Origin: Fibrobacter sp.
GTDB lineage: Bacteria; Fibrobacterota; Fibrobacteria; Fibrobacterales; Fibrobacteraceae
Direction: 5' to 3'
DNA length: 64,000 nt
Assembly (NCBI GenBank): GCA_024399065.1
Contig: JAKSIB010000018.1
Coordinates: 1 to 64,000 of the forward strand
A model generated the notes under the pieces. The model saw only the letters and a list, made by a program, of their open reading frames with translations, did not search any database and was not told the origin of the DNA. Below, in pieces: positions 24,486 to 32,479 of this stretch. Each line of letters starts with the position of its first letter. Within the stretch, counting starts at the first letter, position 1. The position numbers were made by a program, and so were the translations under genes.

Positions 24486-25646
24486 CTACTTTCGCGACTT
24501 TACCTTTTTCCAATTCTCGAAGTCCGGTTTCGTGGGAACGGATGAATCCAGCTGGTGGGAGCACTTGTAGGTTTCGCCTTCAAATTCCACGACGGTGGTA
24601 TCCTTGTTGCCCCACTTCAAGGAATCAAAGACGCAGGCACCGATTTCCCTTTCCAGATCCGTAAAGGGACGAAGGATATTGTGCGCATAAGTATCATATC
24701 CCCCATCATCACGTCTCCACGAAGCTCGTCCATACCCCGCGCAAACCAGGCTATCTTTGTAGAATACGGAAGTGGAATCTTCAATGACAAAAGTTTCCCC
24801 GCTACGGGATTCCTTGGGAATTCCGTAAGTAGCTTCCTGGACATTCCTTAAATAATCAAGTCCATCATCCACATCCATGTACCAGGAATCCATACGTTTA
24901 ACCAAGGACACCCATTCCTTTGTAATATAATCCGCCGATTTTACACGGTCTCTAAAGTTCTTCCACGATCCTGTCGAAAAATCACTCCGAAATCTTTCAA
25001 CATTCTCTACGAATTCCAAATCTGTTTTTCCGTACATGAATAGAAAATACGGAAAAAATTCCACAAGATTATTTTTTAGGTAACCACCCATACTTGTCTT
25101 AAACTTTTCGGAGACATTTATCACATAAGGCATCTCATCTGGGTTGTTATACACAGAAAGGATTTCAAACAAAGCCCTCTTTTTGGCCGCATCAAAAGGA
25201 AGACCTTCCTTCATCAGTTGCATAACACGGGGAACCTCTAAGTGAGAGAACAACCTCAAATCAGCAGGATCGTCACCAAGCCCAACATCAAGAAGATCTA
25301 TTATCGATTCAAATTCAATATCAACGGTTCCGGAATCAAGATTTGACCACTCTGCCTTAATAACAAACTGGACATACCTGTTCTTGTAATTACGCTTTTC
25401 TATTTCGTATTTCCCTTTGACCTCCAACTCCGTACACTGATTGAAATTTGAATCCAGTTCAAAAGCTTTTATTTCCTTAACATAAACTTTCGACGGGAAC
25501 AATAGTTTTCCATTTAAAGTTCTACCATTCAATCGCCACTGGACAGCATATTCAGACTCATCACTAGCATATTGAATATTTGCAGAATCATCACCAGAGC
25601 AACCCCACAAAAAGGATATCACAAACAGCCAAAGAATTTTTTTCAT
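24486..25646 (-). CDS. Hypothetical lipoprotein, 386 aa
   Basis: Start at the ATG at 25646; upstream in-frame GTGs exist. Lipobox SFLWGCSGD. The N-terminal part (about 20-110) is beta-rich; the middle is helical and rich in aromatic residues (FFPYFLFMYGKTDLEF). The C-terminal third has three Cys and a TTVVEFEGETYKC segment. No known domain recognised. The upstream lipoprotein gene ends 2 bp before this start, so the two are an operon and may work together at the envelope. Confidence 0.7.
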   Translation of the reverse strand: MKKILWLFVISFLWGCSGDDSANIQYASDESEYAVQWRLNGRTLNGKLLFPSKVYVKEIKAFELDSNFNQCTELEVKGKYEIEKRNYKNRYVQFVIKAEWSNLDSGTVDIEFESIIDLLDVGLGDDPADLRLFSHLEVPRVMQLMKEGLPFDAAKKRALFEILSVYNNPDEMPYVINVSEKFKTSMGGYLKNNLVEFFPYFLFMYGKTDLEFVENVERFRSDFSTGSWKNFRDRVKSADYITKEWVSLVKRMDSWYMDVDDGLDYLRNVQEATYGIPKESRSGETFVIEDSTSVFYKDSLVCAGYGRASWRRDDGGYDTYAHNILRPFTDLEREIGACVFDSLKWGNKDTTVVEFEGETYKCSHQLDSSVPTKPDFENWKKVKSRK

Positions 25647-25648
25647 CG

Positions 25649-26176
25649 TCACCACGCCGGTTTAATAGAAGAAGCACATTGTTCAAAGGACTGTTGTCCC
25701 AATTCAATATCCCAGGAGAGCGTGGCTACATCATTATTTATGTCAAGATGAAAATGATGCTCTACAATTTTTTCATCTTGATACTTGTCATCCATGCCAA
25801 TCTTCCCTTTGAACTTTGACAGAACAAAATCTGAGGGAGAAATCACTTCTACATAGGAATAACTTTCATTGTGTATCACTATTTGATCTGCCGTAGAACA
25901 CTCATTGGTATGGCATCCATATAAATCCAAATACATCCGTGCTTTTTCGCCGCCGTAGCTAACAATAAAACTTAGCAAGCCTGGACGGTACATATCTTGC
26001 ACACTAATTGCAGGATCATCAACTTCTTCCAGATTCAACGAATCTAAATATGCGAAATGTGTCTCCCCAACAATATCGGTATAGTAATCGGTGACATTCC
26101 CACACGAATCACTGCAGCTCGCAAGCTGCAGCGCAACAAACGCGACCGCCAATAACCCACCAAATCTTTTAATCAT
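25649..26176 (-). CDS. Hypothetical lipoprotein, 175 aa
   Basis: Start set at MIKRFGGLLAVAFVALQLASC, a clean lipoprotein signal (lipobox LASC); the longer frame upstream lacks one. The mature part has paired Cys residues (CGN..., CHTNEC) and is probably beta-rich. TATTTTTG occurs about 20 nt before the ATG. It forms a tight two-gene operon with the 386-aa lipoprotein. Function unknown. Confidence 0.7.
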   Translation of the reverse strand: MIKRFGGLLAVAFVALQLASCSDSCGNVTDYYTDIVGETHFAYLDSLNLEEVDDPAISVQDMYRPGLLSFIVSYGGEKARMYLDLYGCHTNECSTADQIVIHNESYSYVEVISPSDFVLSKFKGKIGMDDKYQDEKIVEHHFHLDINNDVATLSWDIELGQQSFEQCASSIKPAW

Positions 26177-26339
26177 AACTTGGAAGAAAATACAAAAATA
26201 TTCTCGTTCTGGATTATCTGCACAACATATTGGCCCTTGGGCAATGAGATATTGGACTTGTAGATTTTTTAATAGAGGGCTTTTCGCAAGCCAATCCAAA
26301 AAATTCGCTCCTTTTCCACCATTCCCATTTCAAAGAACT

Positions 26340-26347
26340 ATATTTGA
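26340..26347 (+). promoter_or_regulatory. -7 element (TATATTTG) of FISUMP pair
   Basis: Full TAnnTTTG match about 50 nt before the ATG at 26400. The leader carries GGTTAGGAT just before the start, a sequence repeated before the second gene. Confidence 0.5.
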
Positions 26348-26399
26348 CATATACGCTGCGGTTCTTTGCAGCTCCGAAGGGAATTACACTGGTTAGGAT

Positions 26400-27011
26400 A
26401 TGGTAAAGCAAATTTCAGCTATTTTTGGCATCGCTTTTTTGATTGCTGCTTGCGAAACAAAAACTTCTGAGCCCGAAATTGAAGTCCATGTTGAACACGG
26501 CGAATTCACGGATTCTCGCGATGGACAAACCTACAAGACGGTAACCATTGAATCCCAGACATGGATGGCAGAGAATCTGAATTATAAAACTGACAAGAGT
26601 TTTTGCTATAACAACGTCACCGATTCTTGCAACATATACGGACGATTGTATTCGGAATACCGTTTCAACAACGCTTACATTGAGCTTTGCCCAGAAGGAT
26701 GGCACACCCCCAACAGAGAAGAATGGATTATTCTATTTGAAACTGTAGGGGGTACGGAAACGGCAGGAATCAAGCTGCATTCCAGTGATAGATGGATGTA
26801 CAGCTGGGACATCGGAGAAAACAAGTATGGTTTTTCCATCCTGCCCGCAGGAGAAAAGTGCAGTAATTTCGACGGCATTAATGAATGGGCAACATTTTGG
26901 GTAAGAGACAACTCAACGATTTATAATCAAGTCAACATCTCAGGAAAATATCCTTATTTTGAGAATACTGACTATGATTGCGCATTCTCCATCCGTTGTA
27001 TAAAAGACTAA
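26400..27011 (+). CDS. FISUMP-domain lipoprotein (copy 1 of tandem pair)
   Basis: 203 aa. Lipobox FLIAACETK, short spacer, then a complete FISUMP domain from about residue 35: TDSRDGQTYKTVTIESQTW, MAENLNYKTD, LCPEGWHTPNREEW and a final AFSIRCIKD. Four or more Cys could form disulphides. Likely surface-exposed; function unproven. The next gene is a tandem paralogue 26 bp downstream, so the pair forms an operon. Confidence 0.88.
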   Translation: MVKQISAIFGIAFLIAACETKTSEPEIEVHVEHGEFTDSRDGQTYKTVTIESQTWMAENLNYKTDKSFCYNNVTDSCNIYGRLYSEYRFNNAYIELCPEGWHTPNREEWIILFETVGGTETAGIKLHSSDRWMYSWDIGENKYGFSILPAGEKCSNFDGINEWATFWVRDNSTIYNQVNISGKYPYFENTDYDCAFSIRCIKD

Positions 27012-27037
27012 TACCCCGAATCATTTCAGGTTAGGAT

Positions 27038-27685
27038 ATGTTAAAACAAATATTGGCATTACTCAGTATCACAGTTTTTTTTGTAGCCTGTGATTTCGGG
27101 ACATCAGAGTCAGATGACAAGCTCCATGTTGTACATGGGGAGTTCGTAGATTCTCGTGATGGACAAACCTACAAGACGGTAACCATCGAATCCCAGACAT
27201 GGATGGCAGAGAATCTAAACTACAAAACTGATTCCAGTTTATGCTACAACGATTCCATAGAAAACTGCGAAATATATGGCCGGCTCTATAACAGAAACGA
27301 AGCACTATCTGCTTGTCCTAAAGGATGGCGCCTTTCAGACTATAGCGATTGGAACACCCTCGAAAACGTAATAAACAACGACTACGCCCGCAAACTCAGA
27401 GCATCTTCTGGCTGGGCAATTGAAAGAGTCAATGGCTCAGACGCCTATGGGTTTAACGTTTTGCCCGGCGGCGAATGCCGTGATGGACATTGCTATTACA
27501 AGGGGTACTTCGCAAAATTTTGGATCAACAAAGGGCTACCTATCGAGAGACCGGAAGGAACTGATTACGAAACATATGAAGGTCCTTACGGAGCAAGACA
27601 AATATCTGTTAGCGGCGAAGAAGAACTTAGCTTGTACTGGGGATACAAAACAACAGCATGTTCCGTTCGATGCATTAAGGAATAA
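27038..27685 (+). CDS. FISUMP-domain lipoprotein (copy 2 of tandem pair)
   Basis: 215 aa. Lipobox FVACDFG. The FISUMP domain shares 28 identical consecutive residues with copy 1 around the DSRDGQTYKT...MAENLNYKTD block but diverges elsewhere, including an extra YETYEGPYGARQISVSGEEE insertion before the final CSVRCIKE. It has the same GGTTAGGATATG start region as copy 1. This suggests a recent duplication with selection or conversion holding one block constant. Confidence 0.88.
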   Translation: MLKQILALLSITVFFVACDFGTSESDDKLHVVHGEFVDSRDGQTYKTVTIESQTWMAENLNYKTDSSLCYNDSIENCEIYGRLYNRNEALSACPKGWRLSDYSDWNTLENVINNDYARKLRASSGWAIERVNGSDAYGFNVLPGGECRDGHCYYKGYFAKFWINKGLPIERPEGTDYETYEGPYGARQISVSGEEELSLYWGYKTTACSVRCIKE

Positions 27686-27756
27686 AAAGCAAGGCCGCGA
27701 CGAAATCGCGATCTTCTTCAGGCTGGATTATCTCCAAAAAGAAAACCGCCGCGAAA

Positions 27757-28515
27757 CTAATCTTCGCAGCAGCTCTTGATCAGAAGAATCTGGGCAGGCA
27801 CATACACCGGCCAGACCAAGCCATCGGCAATGGCGGAAATCAATTCCATCACAGAGTGGTCATCGCTAGTGGCGAGAGCAAAACCCACCAGGGCGTCGCC
27901 AATGAAGAACACGATCATGCCGATTTTCATAAGCTTGGCCTTATGTGCAGAGAAGTATCCTACAGCACCAGCCTTGCAAGCAACAATCAAGGAACAAATG
28001 AGGAATGCTGCGTAACCGCCAATCACAAAAAGAATCTGCGGAACAAGGCCTACAAAATAGGCAATTGCCAGTACAGCAAGAACAACCACAGGCACAATCA
28101 AAATCTTGGGGAAGTGAGTATCAGTATCGCTTGTGCGGGTGTGTCTGTAAGTAAGGGCAGACTGGAAGAACATAAAGCAGGTGATACCCAGAATGGACGG
28201 GGCAATGGGGAAATCCTGAACAAACATGCCCAGCAATCTAAAGCAGACATCGGCCAGGGCAGAGCAGGTAAAGGCAATCTTCAGCCATTTGCCGTCACGA
28301 GGGCAGCAAGCAAAGCGGCTTGCATAAAAAGCCAGCACGGTGAGCAAGAAAGAGCTCAGGAACTTGGTGTAGTTCTGATAAGTGTGCGCATCCTGCAGGC
28401 AACTTTCGACAGCGCCGCAATGGAAAAGGTCTACCCAGTCCTTAATGAAATAGGTGGTAAAGACGATTGCAATCGCGATCAACAAAAATCTGGATACGTT
28501 ATTTTTCATGAGCAT
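27757..28515 (-). CDS. YhhN-like multi-pass membrane protein
   Basis: 252 aa with about eight predicted transmembrane helices. The pattern ALADVCFRL ... GITCFMFFQSALTYRHTR ... GMIVFFIGDALVGFAL ... WPVYVPAQILLI resembles the YhhN/TMEM86 family, some members of which hydrolyse lysoplasmalogens. The conserved Asp residues (AD.., GDA) are present. Fibrobacter is known to contain plasmalogen lipids, so a lipid role is plausible but inferred. TAAATTAC lies 5 nt before the ATG. Confidence 0.5.
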   Translation of the reverse strand: MLMKNNVSRFLLIAIAIVFTTYFIKDWVDLFHCGAVESCLQDAHTYQNYTKFLSSFLLTVLAFYASRFACCPRDGKWLKIAFTCSALADVCFRLLGMFVQDFPIAPSILGITCFMFFQSALTYRHTRTSDTDTHFPKILIVPVVVLAVLAIAYFVGLVPQILFVIGGYAAFLICSLIVACKAGAVGYFSAHKAKLMKIGMIVFFIGDALVGFALATSDDHSVMELISAIADGLVWPVYVPAQILLIKSCCED

Positions 28516-28676
28516 GGGGCGTAATTTAGCAAAACGCCTCTTGTATATAAAGCGAATTTACATAAAAGATTTTTTACCCTATTTTAGATAAAAGTTTGTT
28601 TACCTTATTAGCAATTACTAAACTGTAAAAGCCTTTTGGTCAAAAGATGTTCTTAACAGTCAGCCCGCAAAGGTTT

Positions 28677-30302
28677 TTATTTAGCAAAAATCAAATGAGG
28701 ACCTTTACGGCCACGAACTATACGGCCATTCACATAGAAAACGCGACCATCATTACGCATGCGATGCACTGCACGGGCGTTTTCAAGGCGGCGAGACGCA
28801 ATGGCCATGGTAGAATCCGCAGAACTACTTGAGCCAACAAAGCTGCTAGACGAAGTCGGATTAACAGTTTCACTGCTGGAGGAACTACTTGTTACGACTG
28901 GTCCCACAGGGGCTTTGTATTCATAAGCACCCAAGTCGGGAGCCTTGCCTTCGTAAGGCAATTTTACGTTGACACCCTTGTCGATAAACTGACTCTTGGG
29001 AGAAAGTTTCAGGAAATCGATATCGGGCAGGCTACCGTCAGCCTTGCGGGGGCCGAAAGCGCCGCCAAGAGGTTCCAGAGGTTTTCCTGTCACCGTCATG
29101 CTGGGATCATCGACGCTGACAAAATCTGCATTGGTCGCCGTCAAGTTCAAGTTCCAGGTGTAGTATTCGCCGGCAGCATAATCCCCGCCGATGTAAGAAG
29201 TCTTGTTGGGATAGGCGATGTTATTCTTCATGACGTGAGCCTTGGCTCCCTTCAATACAACGCCATCGGTACGGTTACCCGCAGCGTCCCAGGTACTCGC
29301 CCACATGTTGAAGGCGGAACCGTTCATGTAAGCTGTATTATTCAGCCAGTCGTTGCCACCGCTACTGTGGTTGGCGTAAAAACCAGAGGCCTTGTTCTTC
29401 CAGGCCACGCAATTTCTGATGGTGTGACGAACGCCAGTCTTGCTGCTGCCCGCCTTAAACCCGTTTCCGTTTCCATCCTTAGGCTTGCCAGTGCCGTAAT
29501 TGCTGTAGCCGTGACCCATGGCCCAGCTGTTTTCAATCACAACAGGAAATTCCTGGCTAATGAAATCCCAGCCATCGTCACTGTTCCACCAGGCGCGACA
29601 TCCGATAAACTTCGTCGTATCGCCGCCACTCTGGTAATGAACGCCAAAGCCATCTGCATTCTGCCCGTCACCTTGACGTCCATTAGGGTCGTAGTTGTCA
29701 TGACTATCGCAGTTCAGGAACAGATGGCCGCCGCCACTTCCCGAGCCTTTTTCATTCACGAAAAATCCGGATCCGCCGTGATGATGACTGTTGATCAATT
29801 CCAGAAAGATGTGCTTACTGCGGGAAACGTACACGCCCACGTTGGATTCACCCTTCATGGGAACGTTCTTGAATTCAAGCCCCTTCAAGTGAAGATACTG
29901 AGCCTGAATCAAGACGCCATTGGTATAGCGTACGTTATTGGTTCCGTTGGCAATGGGCATCTTGCTAAAGTCGAACACAGGAACCTCGCCAGGATAAGCC
30001 AAATAATGAATGCGGTTATTATCGCTAGCACCACTCTTAGTCAAGTGAATGCCAGCAAACATATTGTCGTTCTTCACATAGGTTGTATCCGTATGCATGT
30101 AGGTGCCGCCGCGAACCCAAACAGTATCACCAGCTACGACCTTTGAATTAGCCTTTTTCAAGGATGCGAAAGGCTTTTCCTTGGAACCCACATTGGCATC
30201 ATTTCCATTAGGAGCCACATAGTAAACGGAAGCCATGACAGACTGGGACAAAAGTGCAATAGTCACAGCAAACAAACTCATCTTTAAATTCAACTTAGCC
30301 AT
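28677..30302 (-). CDS. Secreted pectate lyase, PL9-like, with variant sorting tail
   Basis: 541 aa from the ATG at 30302 (GAGAG 7 nt upstream). Signal peptide, then YYVAPNGNDANVGSKEKPFASLKKA, the usual start of right-handed parallel beta-helix enzymes. PL9 hallmarks are visible: CDSHDNYDP, GQNADGFGVHY, CRAWWNSDDGWDF, GNGFKAG and CVAWKNKASGFYANH. It should cut polygalacturonan or rhamnogalacturonan by beta-elimination. Poly-Ser linkers (about 468-495) lead to a basic 44-residue tail ending in a VFYVNGR motif and IFAK, like that of the GH53 neighbour but unlike the usual tails here. Confidence 0.88.
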   Translation of the reverse strand: MAKLNLKMSLFAVTIALLSQSVMASVYYVAPNGNDANVGSKEKPFASLKKANSKVVAGDTVWVRGGTYMHTDTTYVKNDNMFAGIHLTKSGASDNNRIHYLAYPGEVPVFDFSKMPIANGTNNVRYTNGVLIQAQYLHLKGLEFKNVPMKGESNVGVYVSRSKHIFLELINSHHHGGSGFFVNEKGSGSGGGHLFLNCDSHDNYDPNGRQGDGQNADGFGVHYQSGGDTTKFIGCRAWWNSDDGWDFISQEFPVVIENSWAMGHGYSNYGTGKPKDGNGNGFKAGSSKTGVRHTIRNCVAWKNKASGFYANHSSGGNDWLNNTAYMNGSAFNMWASTWDAAGNRTDGVVLKGAKAHVMKNNIAYPNKTSYIGGDYAAGEYYTWNLNLTATNADFVSVDDPSMTVTGKPLEPLGGAFGPRKADGSLPDIDFLKLSPKSQFIDKGVNVKLPYEGKAPDLGAYEYKAPVGPVVTSSSSSSETVNPTSSSSFVGSSSSADSTMAIASRRLENARAVHRMRNDGRVFYVNGRIVRGRKGPHLIFAK

Positions 30303-30322
30303 ATATTCTCTCATGAAATTTT

Positions 30323-30372
30323 TAAAAAAAAGCGTAAGCCGCCTCCGAAATTTTCGAATTAGACTTACGCTC
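30323..30372 (-). terminator. Hairpin after GH53 gene
   Basis: GCGTAAG and CTTACGC form the outer stem; on the minus strand it is followed by eight T. Confidence 0.75.
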
Positions 30373-30397
30373 CTGTTTGGTTTTGGATGTAGAAAAG

Positions 30398-32236
30398 TTA
30401 CTTGTTATAGATTTTAATTCTAGAAGCGCGGCTTTGCAGATTGCTGGCGGAACGGCCGTTCACAAAGAAACTACGGTTATTTTCGCGCTGACGCAAGAGC
30501 TCGCGAGCCCTCTGAATACTGCGATTAGCGATTGCAGCGGTGGTAGAATCCTTTTCGCCTGCAGGCGGAACCACAACAGGATCGATGGATTCCACTACAA
30601 ACTGGATCTTGTCGATATTTGGGCCGCCATCTGCTGTAGTAGAAGTGAAGGTAATGTTGCTGACGCCAGCAGGCATCTTGAGAACCACATCCTTGCTCTT
30701 CCAACTGGTCCATTCGGAGGTAGATTCAAAATCCTGGGACTTCACCTGAACTTCGCCATTGACAGCAATACTTACAGGGCGATTGACAGTAGAACCGTTG
30801 GCGAAAACGATGCGAACCTTCTGTTCACCTTCACTGGGAAGGCACACGGGAATGGTCACGGAAGAACCTACGACGTTATCCAGGTTGGCGTAACCCTTGC
30901 CGGAGAAGCCTGCGTGCTTATCTTCAAAGATTGTGTTACTGAAAACTGCATTTTCTACTTCGTAGTTCAAGGAGTCCTTGCCTACGAACTTGAAGTTTGC
31001 CCCCAGATTCACTTCCTTGTTGAGAGAAGTCACCGTGTAATCCTTGGCGGTGCCAGAGTTATCCCCAGTCCAGCCTGTGAATTCCCAACCTTCCAGCGGG
31101 ACGGCGGTAAAAGTCACCTTGGAGCCTTCTGCGATTTCGGCACCTTCAATGCTCTGGGCAATTGTACCACCAGCTGCTGCAGCAGTCTTCACGGCAATCT
31201 TCTTAATTGCCTTTCCACCAACCCAATCAGGAAGCGTTGCGTTGTACTGCTTTGCGATTGCAGCCAGTTCATCAAGGCGAGCGTTAGCGGTGTACCTCTG
31301 ACCATCGCGATCGAACATAGGCTTGTTGCTGTAGCGGGTCGGTTCCCAAACAAAAGTACCCCATCCTAAGTCCCCAAAGTCATTCATAATGCCGTTAATC
31401 AGCTTAGTACGATCGGCGGTATATTCGCAGCTCAACACAGGCTTTTTCTTCTTGGTCACAAGGCCGAACATGTCGCGCCAATCCTGGCCATTGTTGGTGG
31501 TACCATAAGTGGAACCGCAAATGGCATCGTAATCGATGTTGGCGTCAATCTTGCTGTACCAACCTTCAAAACCGCCATCAGGACGGGGGCGACCATGCTG
31601 CATCACGATCTTGATGGAGGGATCGATATCGCGGACAGCCTTTACGCCGGAGTTGATGATGTTTGCAAATTCAGCAGTCTTGTTGATAGAAACGCCAGAA
31701 ACTGCGGAGTTGATTTCATTACCCACCTGAACCATGTCGGGGCGAAGGCCTGCCTTCATCAAGGCGTTCATGGTGGTCTTCACATGGTCATAAGCCAGCT
31801 TACCCATTTCGGCATTAGACTTTCCGCTCCAGGATGCAGGCACATACTGCTTGCCGATGGAAGCCCAGGTGTCGCTCATGTGGAAATCCAGGAAGAAGCC
31901 CATGTTGTGAGCCTTAATACGCTTGGCGAGAGCAATGGTATGGTCCAGGTCGCACCAGCAAACCTTGGAATTTGCACCGGAATAACTTTCCGTGGCGTAG
32001 CCAACGCAAGAATTCACGAAGGTACGAACACGAATGAAGTTGATACCGTGATCTTGAAGGATGTCAAACAGATCCTGTTGCTTGCCATCGTGATAATACT
32101 TTGCACCCAGGGATTCATCTTCCAGAACCCAGGAAACATCCACGCCCACAATGTAGGGGCGAGCCATGGCGGCGGCGGCAATTACACCCATAGCAATTGC
32201 AGCTTTCTTAAAAGTATTCATGAAATTGAACTTCAT
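30398..32236 (-). CDS. Secreted arabinogalactan endo-beta-1,4-galactanase (GH53)
   Basis: 612 aa. The signal peptide ends near MARP. GH53 catalytic domain about 28-345: GVDVSW, RVRTFV, DFHMSDTWA, VQVGNEI with acid/base Glu 174, and LSCEYTADR with nucleophile Glu 271. It cuts beta-1,4-galactan side chains of pectin. A short repeat domain (VTFTAVPLEGWEFTGWTG) follows, then a CBM35/6-like module (about 425-560), then a basic tail with the FFVNGR motif ending in IYNK. A perfect AAGGAG site precedes the ATG. The promoter is flanked by two pairs of the 12-bp TRTAGTACA repeats, so control by the nearby regulator is likely. Confidence 0.92.
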   Translation of the reverse strand: MKFNFMNTFKKAAIAMGVIAAAAMARPYIVGVDVSWVLEDESLGAKYYHDGKQQDLFDILQDHGINFIRVRTFVNSCVGYATESYSGANSKVCWCDLDHTIALAKRIKAHNMGFFLDFHMSDTWASIGKQYVPASWSGKSNAEMGKLAYDHVKTTMNALMKAGLRPDMVQVGNEINSAVSGVSINKTAEFANIINSGVKAVRDIDPSIKIVMQHGRPRPDGGFEGWYSKIDANIDYDAICGSTYGTTNNGQDWRDMFGLVTKKKKPVLSCEYTADRTKLINGIMNDFGDLGWGTFVWEPTRYSNKPMFDRDGQRYTANARLDELAAIAKQYNATLPDWVGGKAIKKIAVKTAAAAGGTIAQSIEGAEIAEGSKVTFTAVPLEGWEFTGWTGDNSGTAKDYTVTSLNKEVNLGANFKFVGKDSLNYEVENAVFSNTIFEDKHAGFSGKGYANLDNVVGSSVTIPVCLPSEGEQKVRIVFANGSTVNRPVSIAVNGEVQVKSQDFESTSEWTSWKSKDVVLKMPAGVSNITFTSTTADGGPNIDKIQFVVESIDPVVVPPAGEKDSTTAAIANRSIQRARELLRQRENNRSFFVNGRSASNLQSRASRIKIYNK

Positions 32237-32318
32237 AACTTACTCCTTTTTATCCAATCATCCCTATCCAAGCGTTCAAAGGTCCCTAATCCAAAGCGCC
32301 TAGACTTTTTATTTTTTT

Positions 32319-32389
32319 TATTGTACTATAATATGTACTACAACTTTATAGAAACAAATATAATCACTTTTACTACAAAGTGTACTATA
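32319..32389 (-). promoter_or_regulatory. GH53 promoter with two 12-bp tandem-repeat operators
   Basis: On the minus strand: TATAGTACACTT plus TGTAGTAAAAGT (32389-32366), then TATATTTG (32362-32355) as -7 element, then TGTAGTACATAT plus TATAGTACAATA (32342-32319). Each pair is two 12-bp units head to tail with no gap. The first pair covers the -33 region and the second lies just after the expected transcription start. A single inverted TAGTACA lies at 32406-32412. Confidence 0.7.
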
Positions 32390-32413
32390 AAAATTCAAAA
32401 TTTTTTAGTACAT

Positions 32414-32440
32414 GCAAAAAAGCCCCCTTTTCAGGGGGTA
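32414..32440 (-). terminator. Rho-independent terminator of LamG lipoprotein gene
   Basis: CCCCCT and AGGGGG stem; on the minus strand it is followed by six T. It separates the regulator/lipoprotein operon from the GH53 promoter. Confidence 0.85.
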
Positions 32441-32479
32441 ATTCCGCGTTTTTCATCAAAATCGGCAATTCTGAATTTT

